Positions 24,815 through 32,369 of a DNA stretch of 32,369 bases are shown here, one piece after another. Every line of letters starts with the position of its first letter. The stretch's first letter is position 1. Both the position numbers and the translations under genes were made by a program. The stretch is from Lysobacteraceae bacterium (lineage in GTDB: Bacteria; Pseudomonadota; Gammaproteobacteria; Xanthomonadales; Xanthomonadaceae), in the NCBI GenBank assembly GCA_021299355.1, contig JAJTGG010000013.1:1-32369 (forward strand), in the 5' to 3' direction. The notes under the pieces are model-generated. The model saw only the letters and a program-made list of their open reading frames with translations, was not told the origin of the DNA and ran no database searches.

Positions 24815-25780
24815 ATGGACCGTTATGACCGCATATTCGCCTTGCACAAGCGCCTGAAAGCCGCGCGCTATCCGGTTGCCGCCGATACGCTGGAAGAGGA
24901 GCTCGGCTGTTCGCGCGCCACCCTGTACCGGGATGTCGGATTTCTGCGCGACGTGCTGCACGCCCCCTTGCTGAGTACCGATGCCGGCTTTTTCTACGAC
25001 CGGTTGCAGATCGACCAGTTCGAACTGCCTGGCTTGTGGTTCAGCTCGGATGAGCTGCATGCCCTGCTGGCCACGCATGAACTGCTCAACCGCAGTGGCG
25101 CCGATGTGCTCGGCGGCGCGTTGGCGCCGCTGAAGAAACGCATCGATCTGCTGTTGGCCAATCAGAGCCAGGGCCGGCGCTGGCCGATCGAGCGCATCCG
25201 CGTGATCGGATCCTACACCCGCCAGCGTGATGAGGCTGCGTTCCGTCAGGTTGCCGGTGCGGTACTTTCACGCAAACGGCTGCGCTTCGATTACACCGCG
25301 CGCTCGACCGACCAGTTGACCACGCGCACGGTATCGCCGCAGCGGCTGACCCATTACCGTGATAACTGGTATCTGGATGCCTTGGATCATGAGCGCGATG
25401 CGCTGCGCAGTTTTTCGGTCGACCGCATGAAGCATGTCAGGGTGCTTGACGACGATGCCGAAGATGTCAGCGAGCATGAACTCAATCTGCAGCTGACCGA
25501 TGGTTACGGCATCTTCTCCGGCGCCGCACGCAATACCGCCACTATCGTGTTTTCCGCCGAAGCGGCGCGCTGGGTTTCCGAGGAACACTGGCACTCGAAG
25601 CAGGAAGGCCGTTTTCTCGACGACGGCCGATACGAGCTGAAGGTGCCGTATTCCAATCCGCGTGAGTTGCTGATGGATGTGCTGCGTTACGGTGCCGATG
25701 CCGAAATCATCGCACCGGTTTCCCTGCGCGAGTCGGCCAAATCCAGTTTGCAGTTGGCGCTGTCCAATTACGGCGTTTAA
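24815..25780 (+). CDS. HTH-WYL domain transcriptional regulator
   Basis: A 321-residue cytoplasmic regulator of the DeoR/YafY type. An N-terminal winged helix (about residues 1-55: LEEELGCSRATLYRDVGFLR) is followed by a WYL ligand-binding domain (about 140-215: LRFDYTARSTDQLTTRTVSP, DNWYLDALDHERDALRSFSV) and a C-terminal extension WCX-like region. WYL proteins sense small molecules or nucleic acids. It is divergent from the tauE-soeABC operon, with repeat elements in between, so it is the natural candidate regulator of sulfite handling, which is an inference. The patatin-like gene begins 7 nt after its stop and is probably co-transcribed. Confidence 0.9.
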   Translation: MDRYDRIFALHKRLKAARYPVAADTLEEELGCSRATLYRDVGFLRDVLHAPLLSTDAGFFYDRLQIDQFELPGLWFSSDELHALLATHELLNRSGADVLGGALAPLKKRIDLLLANQSQGRRWPIERIRVIGSYTRQRDEAAFRQVAGAVLSRKRLRFDYTARSTDQLTTRTVSPQRLTHYRDNWYLDALDHERDALRSFSVDRMKHVRVLDDDAEDVSEHELNLQLTDGYGIFSGAARNTATIVFSAEAARWVSEEHWHSKQEGRFLDDGRYELKVPYSNPRELLMDVLRYGADAEIIAPVSLRESAKSSLQLALSNYGV

Positions 25781-25787
25781 GCGTCCG

Positions 25788-26711
25788 ATGCGCAAGGATG
25801 ACGGCAAAAGCATCGCCTTGGTCCTTGGTGCCGGAGGTGCACGCGGTCTGGCGCATATCGGCGTCATCGAGGAACTGCAGGCCCGCGGTTACCGAATCGA
25901 GGCGGTGATCGGTTGTTCCATGGGCGCACTGGTCGGTGGCATCTTCTGCGCCGGAGGCCTGCCCGAATACCGGCAATGGGCCTGTTCACTGACACGCCGG
26001 GAAGTGTTCCGTCTGGCCGATTTCGCATTCGGGCATCCCGGCTTCATCAAAGGCGACCGTGTCATCGGTGTGCTGCAGCAGCTGGTCGGCGAGCACCGCA
26101 TCGAAGAATTGCCGATTGCATTCAAAGCCGTTGCCACCAGCCTCGATTCGCGCAGCAAGGTCTGGCTCGACAGCGGCCCGCTGTTCGATGCCATCCGCGC
26201 CTCGATCGCCATCCCGATGCTGCTCACGCCGCACCGCTATCATGGACAGGATCTGGTTGATGGCGGACTGCTGGCGCCATTACCGGTTTCGGGCGCGCGT
26301 GAATACACCGGACTGCGGGTCATTGCAGTCGACATCAACGCCGCGCATCCGGTGCACGCACCGCCGGCAACGACGGCGTCGGCACCGGAGGCCACTGACA
26401 GGGCCGAAGTCGGAAACCTGAGCGCAATCGAAACAGGCTGGACGCGCCTGCTGCAGAGCGTTGGCCGCGGCAATCCGGCGGCGCCGGGCGTGAAAGTCAA
26501 CCGCAGTGTGATGGAGCTGATGTCGCGCTCGCTCAGCACTATGCACGGTTACATGACCGAAATGCAGCTTGCGCGCGACCCGCCCGATGTATTGATCGGC
26601 ATCGCACACGATGCCTGTGCCATCTACGAATTCTGGCGCGCCGAGGAAATGATCGAGCTCGGCCGACAGGCAGCGGCGCGTGTCCTGGATCAGTCCGAAG
26701 CCGTCAGCTGA
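25788..26711 (+). CDS. Patatin-like phospholipase, RssA family
   Basis: A 307-residue predicted serine lipid hydrolase with a Ser-Asp dyad. It has the oxyanion loop LGAGGARGLAHIG (residues 13-25), the nucleophile elbow IGCSMGALVGG (Ser44) and the catalytic Asp in QDLVDGG (Asp158). The ATG at 25788 is chosen because the domain starts right after it; the open frame upstream belongs to the overlapping WYL gene. No signal peptide or membrane segment is apparent, as in E. coli RssA. An Ala/Pro/Thr-rich insert (about residues 185-205) interrupts the C-terminal half. Its 3' end overlaps the convergent lipocalin gene by 22 nt. Substrate unknown. Confidence 0.9.
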   Translation: MRKDDGKSIALVLGAGGARGLAHIGVIEELQARGYRIEAVIGCSMGALVGGIFCAGGLPEYRQWACSLTRREVFRLADFAFGHPGFIKGDRVIGVLQQLVGEHRIEELPIAFKAVATSLDSRSKVWLDSGPLFDAIRASIAIPMLLTPHRYHGQDLVDGGLLAPLPVSGAREYTGLRVIAVDINAAHPVHAPPATTASAPEATDRAEVGNLSAIETGWTRLLQSVGRGNPAAPGVKVNRSVMELMSRSLSTMHGYMTEMQLARDPPDVLIGIAHDACAIYEFWRAEEMIELGRQAAARVLDQSEAVS

Positions 26712-27247
26712 TCCGGCGTCTGCGGCACGCGTTTCAGCGCGGCCGGATCATAGCCGTAAGCCCGCAGTTTTTCCTGCAGTCCGGACAGGGTGGCGTCGTC
26801 CATCACCGGGTCACGCGCGAACACCCAGGCCAGAGAGCGGTCCGGATTGCCGATCAAGGCCCAGCGGTAGTCGGGCGAGACTTCCAGAATCAGCAGCTGG
26901 GCCCGGATCAGTCCGCCCCAGAAGCGGACCTGCCAGTGGGTGTTGCGTGTGTCCGGATAAACCCGTGCCGTCGCCTGCATGCGCTTTTCCGGCTGGTCGA
27001 ACGCCTTCCGGTAGGCGAAAACATTGTCGATGTTGCCATCCGGCTTGAGGGCATAGATGTCGGCGGTCGCCACTTTGCCGTTCTCGGCGAAATACGGAAT
27101 GTGCGAAATCACCCACCAGCGCCCCATGTAGCGCTCGAGATCGACATCGGCACTGCTGGTCAGCGGCGCCGGCTTGCCGGATTTGGCATAGCTGTAGGCG
27201 GTCAGGCTCAGGCCGATGACCACGATTGCGATGAGGATTTTGCCCAT
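26690..27247 (-). CDS. Lipocalin family protein (Blc-like)
   Basis: A 185-residue bacterial lipocalin. The lipocalin motif around the first strand is DLERYMGRWWVISHIPYF; later blocks include ADIYALKPDGNI and YRWALIGNPDRSLAWVFARD, the usual Blc C-terminal strand pair. Such proteins bind fatty acids or lysophospholipids in the envelope. The N-terminus is a hydrophobic signal segment (residues 3-20) but lacks the lipobox Cys of E. coli Blc, so this one is probably membrane-tethered by the helix or released to the periplasm rather than lipidated. The ATG at 27247 follows TAGGAG. It is convergent with, and overlaps by 22 nt, the patatin-like gene. Confidence 0.92.
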   Translation of the reverse strand: MGKILIAIVVIGLSLTAYSYAKSGKPAPLTSSADVDLERYMGRWWVISHIPYFAENGKVATADIYALKPDGNIDNVFAYRKAFDQPEKRMQATARVYPDTRNTHWQVRFWGGLIRAQLLILEVSPDYRWALIGNPDRSLAWVFARDPVMDDATLSGLQEKLRAYGYDPAALKRVPQTPDQLTASD

Positions 27248-27369
27248 GTGTCATGCTCCTAAAACACTAGGATGCGCCGGCACTGCTGAAGACGGTGTCA
27301 ATTTCGGTCGCTCTCAGGATTTGAGAAGCCGCTGGCCGATACTGGCCTGAGACCCCTCCGGAGACCGCC

Positions 27370-27630
27370 ATGAACGCTCAAATTTTCTTACGATACTGCT
27401 GGCAGCTGTCCCTCTTGGTACTGCTGGGGCTGGCGATGGTTCCTGATCTGCCATGGCGCCATGCCGCAGTCGGACTCTGGCCGCTTTGGCTGCTTGCTGC
27501 GCCGGTTTTGGCACTGGCACGCTTCCGGTGGGTGGCGCGTCGGTATGCGCCGGCCGCCCGTGTTTCGCAAGTGCTTGTTTTTCCGGCACCTCGCAAACAA
27601 ACCAGGGGTGTATTCCGCAAGGCCGCGTGA
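27370..27630 (+). CDS. Small hypothetical membrane protein
   Basis: An 86-residue frame with GGAG 8 nt before its ATG. Two hydrophobic segments (about residues 12-27, LSLLVLLGLAMV, and 34-50, VGLWPLWLLAAPVLALA) are followed by a basic tail rich in Arg/Lys. I do not recognise a family, though the LWPLWLLAAPVLALARFRW pattern resembles small inner-membrane proteins seen in this order. A longer frame of the downstream peptidase runs through the same DNA, but that enzyme has its own good start at 27702. This is probably a real gene, function unknown. Confidence 0.55.
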   Translation: MNAQIFLRYCWQLSLLVLLGLAMVPDLPWRHAAVGLWPLWLLAAPVLALARFRWVARRYAPAARVSQVLVFPAPRKQTRGVFRKAA

Positions 27631-27701
27631 AGCCGCACGGTGGCGGCGGGGGGATTTATGGTATTTTCGGATTCCCCGTTAATCGCTCAGGAATCGAATG
27701 C

Positions 27702-29792
27702 ATGCGCCTTTCCGTCTTGATGATGTCCGCCGTTCTCATGGCTCCTGCCGAAGCCCAAGACATGAATGAAGATCCATATCTTTGGCTGGAGGGGGTAGAA
27801 GACACCAAGGCCTTGGATTGGGTGCGTGCCCGCAATGCCGTCTCCGAAAAGCAGCTGGCCGGCGATCCGAGTTTCGACGCCCTGCGCGGCAGCCTGCTGG
27901 AAATTCTCGATTCCAACGCCCGTATTCCCTACGTCAGCAAGATGGGTGGCTTCTACTACAATTTCTGGCGCGATAAAAACAATCCGCAGGGCGTCTGGCG
28001 CCGCACGACTCTGGCCGAGTACCGCAAGGAAGCGCCACGCTGGGAAGTGCTGCTCGATATCGATGCGCTGGGCAAGGCCGAAGGCGTCAATTGGGTCTGG
28101 GGCGGCGCCGATTGTCTGCGCCCGACCTACGACCGCTGCCTGATTTCGCTGTCGCGTGGCGGCGCCGATGCCGATGTGACCCGCGAGTTCGACGTCTCCG
28201 ACAAGGCCTTCGTCGCAGGCGGTTTCTCTCGGCCCGAGGCCAAGGGTCAAATCGGCTGGATCGACACCGATACCGTTTATGTCAGTACCGACTTCGGATC
28301 CGGTTCCATGACCAGCTCCGGCTATCCGCGCATCGCCAAGGAATGGAAGCGCGGCACGCCAATGTCCGCGGCCAAAGCCGTCTATGAGGGCCAGGAATCC
28401 GACATTTCGGTCGGCGCCTACCGCGACCACACGCCGGGCTTCGAGCGTGACTTTGTTTACCGCGGCCTGACCTTTTACACCAACGAGCTGTATCTGCGCG
28501 GCAAGGACGGCGCTTTGCTCAAGCTCGATCTGCCGGACGGCGCCCAGAAAGGAGCGTTCCGTGAATGGCTGAGCGTGGAGCTGCGTCAGCCGTGGACAGT
28601 CGGCGGACGGGACTACATCGCCGGCAGTCTGCTGGCAATCCGTCTCGATGCGTTCCTGTCGGGTGCCCGGAATTTCGATGTATTGTTCGAGCCGGCGCAG
28701 AATACCTCGCTGGCCAGCAGCGCGGTGACCAAGGACCACGTGATTCTCAATGTGCTGGAAGACGTCAAGAACCGTCTGTATGTGCTGACGCCCGGAAACA
28801 ATGGCTGGACCCGTACGCCGCTGGTCGGGGCCCCGGCTTTCGGCACGGTCGGCATCAGCGCCGTGGATGCCGAGGAGTCCAACGACTATTTCATGACCGT
28901 CACCGACTATCTGACCCCGACCTCGCTGCTGCTCGGAACGGTCGGCACAGCACCTGAAAAACTGAAGCAGCTGCCGGGCTTCTTCGATGCCAGCCAGCAT
29001 GAAATCAGCCAGCAGTTCGCTACCAGCAAAGACGGCACCCGCGTGCCCTATTTCATGGTGTCGAAGAAAAATATGCTGCGTAACGGAAAAAATCCGACCC
29101 TGCTGTATGGGTATGGCGGCTTCGAAGTGTCGCTGACGCCGAATTATTCCGCTGGTGTGGGTCGGTCCTGGCTGAGCCAGGGTGGGGTATATGTGGTCGC
29201 CAACATCCGTGGCGGCGGCGAATACGGACCGCGTTGGCATCAGGCAGCATTGAAAGCCGACCGCAACAAAGCCTATGAAGACTTCGCGGCGGTGGCCGAA
29301 GACCTGATTGCACGCAAGATCACCACGCCCAAGCACCTGGGCATCCAGGGTGGCAGCAACGGCGGCCTGCTGATGGGCAACATGACCGTGATGTATCCGC
29401 AACTGTTCGGTGCTGTGGTCTGCCAGGTGCCGCTGCTGGACATGAAACGCTATCACAAGCTGCTGGCCGGTGCGTCATGGATGGCGGAATACGGCAATCC
29501 CGACACCGATGACTGGAGCTTCCTGAAGGCTTATTCGCCTTACCAGAACGTGCGCAAGGACGTACGCTATCCACCGGTGCTGTTCACCACATCGACCCGT
29601 GACGACCGCGTACATCCGGGCCATGCCCGCAAGATGATGGCACGCATGCAGGACCAGGGCCATGACGTGACCTATTACGAAAACATCGAAGGCGGCCATG
29701 GCGGCGCTGCCAACAACGCCCAGTCGGCTTATATGTCGGCACTGGCCTACACCTTCCTGAAACAGAAACTTTTCCCGGGGACCGAGCCATGA
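27702..29792 (+). CDS. Secreted prolyl oligopeptidase (S9A family)
   Basis: A 696-residue serine peptidase that cleaves peptides after proline, predicted to be periplasmic or secreted. The ATG at 27702 follows AGGA (27689-27692) and starts a signal peptide (about residues 1-18, ending APAEA before QDMNEDPYLWLEG). The beta-propeller lies in the first two-thirds, and the alpha/beta hydrolase domain carries the triad: Ser552 in GIQGGSNGGLL, Asp634/635 in TSTRDDRVHPGHARKM, and His666 in EGGHGGAA. Length is close to standard prolyl oligopeptidase (about 700). The stop overlaps the next peptidase start in an ATGA. The long open frame extending back to 27453 is not supported by any start signal. Confidence 0.93.
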   Translation: MRLSVLMMSAVLMAPAEAQDMNEDPYLWLEGVEDTKALDWVRARNAVSEKQLAGDPSFDALRGSLLEILDSNARIPYVSKMGGFYYNFWRDKNNPQGVWRRTTLAEYRKEAPRWEVLLDIDALGKAEGVNWVWGGADCLRPTYDRCLISLSRGGADADVTREFDVSDKAFVAGGFSRPEAKGQIGWIDTDTVYVSTDFGSGSMTSSGYPRIAKEWKRGTPMSAAKAVYEGQESDISVGAYRDHTPGFERDFVYRGLTFYTNELYLRGKDGALLKLDLPDGAQKGAFREWLSVELRQPWTVGGRDYIAGSLLAIRLDAFLSGARNFDVLFEPAQNTSLASSAVTKDHVILNVLEDVKNRLYVLTPGNNGWTRTPLVGAPAFGTVGISAVDAEESNDYFMTVTDYLTPTSLLLGTVGTAPEKLKQLPGFFDASQHEISQQFATSKDGTRVPYFMVSKKNMLRNGKNPTLLYGYGGFEVSLTPNYSAGVGRSWLSQGGVYVVANIRGGGEYGPRWHQAALKADRNKAYEDFAAVAEDLIARKITTPKHLGIQGGSNGGLLMGNMTVMYPQLFGAVVCQVPLLDMKRYHKLLAGASWMAEYGNPDTDDWSFLKAYSPYQNVRKDVRYPPVLFTTSTRDDRVHPGHARKMMARMQDQGHDVTYYENIEGGHGGAANNAQSAYMSALAYTFLKQKLFPGTEP

Positions 29793-31906
29793 AATCCATC
29801 CGCAATGCCGTGCTGCTCGCCTCGTTTACCTGGAGTGCCCTCGTGTCCGCCGAATCCCCGAAACCGCCCGTGATCGCCAAGAAAGTGCATGCCGTGACCG
29901 CGCCGCACGGCGCCGTCCGCAATGATGATTACTACTGGCTGCGTGATGACACCCGCAAGAATCCGGAAATGCTGGCGGTGCTGAACGCCGAAAATGCCTA
30001 CGCCGATGCGATGCTGATCTCGTCCAAGCCGACCGCGGACAAGTTGTACGCCGAAATCACCGGCCGCATCAAGCAGGATGATTCCTCGGTGCCGTTCCTG
30101 CGCAAAGGCTACTGGTATTACACCCGCTTCGAAACCGGCAAGGATTACGCCATCATCGCCCGCCGTAAAGGCAGCATGGATGCGCCGGAAGAAATCCTGT
30201 TCGACCAGAATGTCATGGCCGAGGGCAAGGGCTACTTCGCCATCGGCGATTATGAAATCAGCCCGGACAACCGCCTGGTGGCCTGGGCCGAAGATGCCGT
30301 CGGGCGCCGCCAGTACACGTTGCGCGTCAAGGATCTGGCCACTGGCAAGGTTTTTGCCGATACGGTCGAAAACATCGAAGCCAACATCATCTGGGCCGAC
30401 GATAACCGCACTCTGTTCTACATCGAGAAGGATCCGGTCACGCTGCTCAGCAAACGGGTCAAGACCCATGTGCTGGGCAGTGCCGCCAAGGATGACGCCT
30501 TGGTGTATGAAGAGTCGGATGACAGCTTCTACATGGGCATCAGCCGTAGCCGCTCCGATGCCTACATCTGCATCGGCGTGCAGAGTACGGTCAGCTCGGA
30601 AATGCGTTGTACCTCCGCGGCCAAGCCCGGAAAATTCACTGTATTCGCACCCCGCCAGCGCGATGTCGAGTACAGTGCCGACCATCTCGATGGCCGCTGG
30701 GTCATCCGCACCAACTGGAACGCGCCGAACTACCGGCTGATGACGCGCGACGATACGGCCGCCGACGGTGACCGTAAGGCCTGGAAAGAGCTGGTACCGC
30801 ACGCCGGGGATGTGTTCATCGAGGGCTTCGAGCTGTTCAAGGGCTACATCGCCATTGAAGAGCGTTCCAATGCGCTACTGCGCCTGCGCACGCTCGCCGC
30901 CGATGGCAAGAGCGCGTTTGTGGCCAGCGACGAGCCGGCCTACACCATGGGCCTGAACATCAACGCCGAACCGGACACCGACTGGCTGCGCTATGCCTAT
31001 ACCTCGCTGACCACGCCGAACACCGTCTACGAAGTGAACATGCGCACCGGCGAGCGCCGGCTGCTCAAGCGTGATCCGGTGCTGGGCGGCTACACGCCCG
31101 AGGATTACGTGACCGAACGCCTGTGGGCAACCGCCCGTGACGGCACCCGCATTCCGGTATCGCTGGTGTACAAGAAGGGTTTCAAAAAAGACGGCAAGGC
31201 CGCCCTGCTGCAGTACGCCTACGGCAGCTACGGCGCCAGCACCGACCCGCGCTTTTCGATCATCAACGTCAGCCTTCTCGACCGCGGCATGGTCTATGCC
31301 ATCGCGCACATCCGCGGCGGTCAGGAAATGGGCCGTGCCTGGTACGACAACGGCAAATTGCTGAACAAGAAAAACACTTTTACCGACTTCATCGACGTCA
31401 CCCGCTTCCTGGTCAAAGAAGGCTATGCCGCGAAGGACCGCGTTGCCGCTTACGGCGGTTCGGCCGGCGGCTTGCTGATGGGCGCCATCGCCAACATGGC
31501 ACCGCAGGACTACACCCTGATCATTTCGCAGGTGCCGTTCGTGGATGTGGTCACCACCATGCTGGATGAAAGCATTCCATTGACCACCAACGAGTACGAT
31601 GAGTGGGGCAATCCGGCCGACCGCAAATACTACGACTACATGCTGAGCTATTCGCCCTATGACAACCTGGAACGCAAGGCTTATCCGACCGTGTTCGTCG
31701 GCACCGGCCTGTGGGATTCGCAGGTGCAGTATTTCGAGCCGGCCAAATACGTGGCCAAGCTGCGCGAATTCAAGACCGGCCCGAATCCGGTCGTATTCCG
31801 GGTCAACATGGAAGCCGGCCACGGCGGTAAATCCGGGCGCTTCCGGCGCTATCAGGAAAGTGCCGAACAGTTCGCCTACATGCTTGAAGTACTGGGCGTT
31901 CACTAA
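29789..31906 (+). CDS. ptrB: Oligopeptidase B (S9A family), with signal peptide
   Basis: A 705-residue trypsin-like oligopeptidase that cuts small peptides after Arg/Lys. The propeller half is followed by the catalytic domain with Ser558 in AAYGGSAGGLLMG, Asp643 in GTGLWDSQVQYFEPAKY and His678 in EAGHGGKSGR. The family block IPLTTNEYDEWGNP, whose acidic residues help recognise basic side chains, is intact and separates it from true prolyl oligopeptidases. Unlike E. coli PtrB, an N-terminal hydrophobic segment (residues 5-21, VLLASFTWSALVSA) looks like a signal peptide. It is translationally coupled to the upstream S9A gene, so the two would act as an exported peptide-degrading pair. Confidence 0.92.
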   Translation: MKSIRNAVLLASFTWSALVSAESPKPPVIAKKVHAVTAPHGAVRNDDYYWLRDDTRKNPEMLAVLNAENAYADAMLISSKPTADKLYAEITGRIKQDDSSVPFLRKGYWYYTRFETGKDYAIIARRKGSMDAPEEILFDQNVMAEGKGYFAIGDYEISPDNRLVAWAEDAVGRRQYTLRVKDLATGKVFADTVENIEANIIWADDNRTLFYIEKDPVTLLSKRVKTHVLGSAAKDDALVYEESDDSFYMGISRSRSDAYICIGVQSTVSSEMRCTSAAKPGKFTVFAPRQRDVEYSADHLDGRWVIRTNWNAPNYRLMTRDDTAADGDRKAWKELVPHAGDVFIEGFELFKGYIAIEERSNALLRLRTLAADGKSAFVASDEPAYTMGLNINAEPDTDWLRYAYTSLTTPNTVYEVNMRTGERRLLKRDPVLGGYTPEDYVTERLWATARDGTRIPVSLVYKKGFKKDGKAALLQYAYGSYGASTDPRFSIINVSLLDRGMVYAIAHIRGGQEMGRAWYDNGKLLNKKNTFTDFIDVTRFLVKEGYAAKDRVAAYGGSAGGLLMGAIANMAPQDYTLIISQVPFVDVVTTMLDESIPLTTNEYDEWGNPADRKYYDYMLSYSPYDNLERKAYPTVFVGTGLWDSQVQYFEPAKYVAKLREFKTGPNPVVFRVNMEAGHGGKSGRFRRYQESAEQFAYMLEVLGVH

Positions 31907-31930
31907 GGCGCGACGCGAGATCAGTCCAGA

Positions 31931-31954
31931 GGGCCTGCAATGCAGGCCCTTTTT
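31931..31954 (+). terminator. Intrinsic terminator after the peptidase pair
   Basis: GGGCCTG and CAGGCCC form a stem around CAATG (31931-31949), followed by five T (31950-31954). It lies 24 nt after the oligopeptidase B stop and 37 nt before lptM, separating the two units. Confidence 0.9.
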
Positions 31955-31978
31955 CATGCCTGCCGGGCCGGGAACGGA

Positions 31979-31984
31979 TATACT
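31979..31984 (+). promoter_or_regulatory. Possible -10 box of lptM-dapF
   Basis: TATACT (5 of 6 matches) lies 6 nt before the lptM ATG, directly after the terminator. There is no Shine-Dalgarno in the intervening TTCCCC-type sequence, and no good -35 at normal spacing. Confidence 0.45.
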
Positions 31985-31990
31985 TTCCCC

Positions 31991-32119
31991 ATGAAACGAC
32001 ACGCCCTGAGAACCCTCGTTGTACTGCTCTACAGCAGCCTGTTGCTGGCCGCCTGCGGCAACAAAGGTCCATTGGTCAAACCTGAATCGGAAACGACCGA
32101 GGCCGGAGCCGCGCAGTGA
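31991..32119 (+). CDS. lptM: LPS translocon maturation chaperone LptM (YifL-type lipoprotein)
   Basis: A 42-residue lipoprotein precursor. A basic start (MKRHALR) and hydrophobic segment lead to the lipobox LLAAC (Cys22), followed by the family signature [10 protein letters not shown]. LptM helps the LptDE outer-membrane LPS translocon fold with native disulfides. The position immediately before dapF is the classic location of yifL. The stop overlaps the dapF GTG in GTGA. Confidence 0.9.
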   Translation: MKRHALRTLVVLLYSSLLLAACGNKGPLVKPESETTEAGAAQ

Positions 32120-32369
32120 GTTCCCTGCGTTTTGCCAAAATGCACGGTGCCGGCAATGATTTTGCCGTCATCGATTGCAGGGCCGGCGCAGCCCTTCCGG
32201 ATGCCGAACAGATCCGTCGCATGGGCGATCGCCACTTCGGCATCGGATTCGATCAGCTGCTGACGATTGAAGCACCGCATTCGCAGAATGCCGTGGCGTC
32301 CTACCGCATCCTCAACCAGGACGGCAGTTTTGCCGGGCAGTGCGGTAACGGCGCGCGTTGCGTCGCGCA
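32116..32369 (+). CDS. dapF: Diaminopimelate epimerase, N-terminal part (partial)
   Basis: The first 84 residues of an enzyme that converts LL- to meso-diaminopimelate for lysine and peptidoglycan synthesis. The start GTG overlaps the lptM stop. Visible signatures are [31 protein letters not shown] and the first active-site cysteine block in [11 protein letters not shown]. The gene runs off the right edge of the window, so the second catalytic Cys is not seen. Confidence 0.96.
   Translation, partial: MSSLRFAKMHGAGNDFAVIDCRAGAALPDAEQIRRMGDRHFGIGFDQLLTIEAPHSQNAVASYRILNQDGSFAGQCGNGARCVA

Noticed and set aside
27260-27300. Minus-strand TTGACA as a promoter for the lipocalin gene
   Set aside because: A perfect -35 hexamer occurs in the spacer but no -10-like hexamer lies at 15-19 bp.
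27687-29456. 589-codon minus-strand open frame opposite the prolyl oligopeptidase
   Set aside because: Antisense shadow with low-complexity His/Gln/Gly-rich translation and no family features; the sense gene has an intact catalytic triad.

Overview
The window is about 32 kb of GC-rich, gene-dense chromosomal DNA from a gammaproteobacterium. The order Xanthomonadales (Lysobacterales) is most likely. Clues are the algZ-algR-hemC block, rpoD followed by a tRNA-Ile2(CAU), lptM-dapF, and a TonB-dependent receptor next to a GH3 glucosidase and a LacI regulator. The genus cannot be named from this sequence alone. There is no phage, transposon, CRISPR array or rRNA operon. No gene-free stretch exceeds 300 bases; the longest is about 175 bases, between the genes at 14411-15070 and 15245-16087.

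Layout, left to right. (1) 1-3874: 3' end of a TonB-dependent receptor, a very stable cUUCGg hairpin, a secreted GH3 exo-beta-glucosidase and a LacI-family regulator; together the right part of a glucan/oligosaccharide-use locus. (2) 3969-8534: a GT39 (ArnT-like) membrane glycosyltransferase, then the potassium uptake pair trkA-trkH. (3) 8554-8871: a small lower-GC antibiotic-biosynthesis-monooxygenase-like gene wedged between convergent operons. (4) 8965-11826 (minus): an envelope operon of an LpxL/HtrB-type acyltransferase and two PH-domain (YdbS/YdbT-like) membrane proteins, with overlapping genes. (5) 11931-14399: dtd, rpoD, tRNA-Ile2 and a strong bidirectional terminator. (6) 14411-16087: a lower-GC block with an outer-membrane barrel protein divergent from a membrane-anchored LytTR regulator. 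(7) 16156-19504: esterase, AlgZ-type kinase and AlgR-type regulator (overlapping genes), then hemC. (8) 19529-26711: a minus-strand tauE-soeA-soeB-soeC operon, predicted to handle sulfite in the cytoplasm, divergent from a WYL regulator and a patatin-like lipase. (9) 26690-31906: a Blc-type lipocalin, a small membrane protein and two tandem secreted S9 serine peptidases. (10) 31991-32369: lptM and the start of dapF.

Most of the window is core housekeeping and envelope biology. The parts most worth a second look are the sulfite module with its divergent WYL gene and an intergenic region carrying a perfect direct repeat and an inverted repeat; the membrane LytTR/barrel pair; and a recurrent arrangement in which a -10-like box sits 6-8 nt before a start codon that lacks a clear Shine-Dalgarno, suggesting leaderless mRNAs. 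I did not find a clearly unprecedented multi-gene system.
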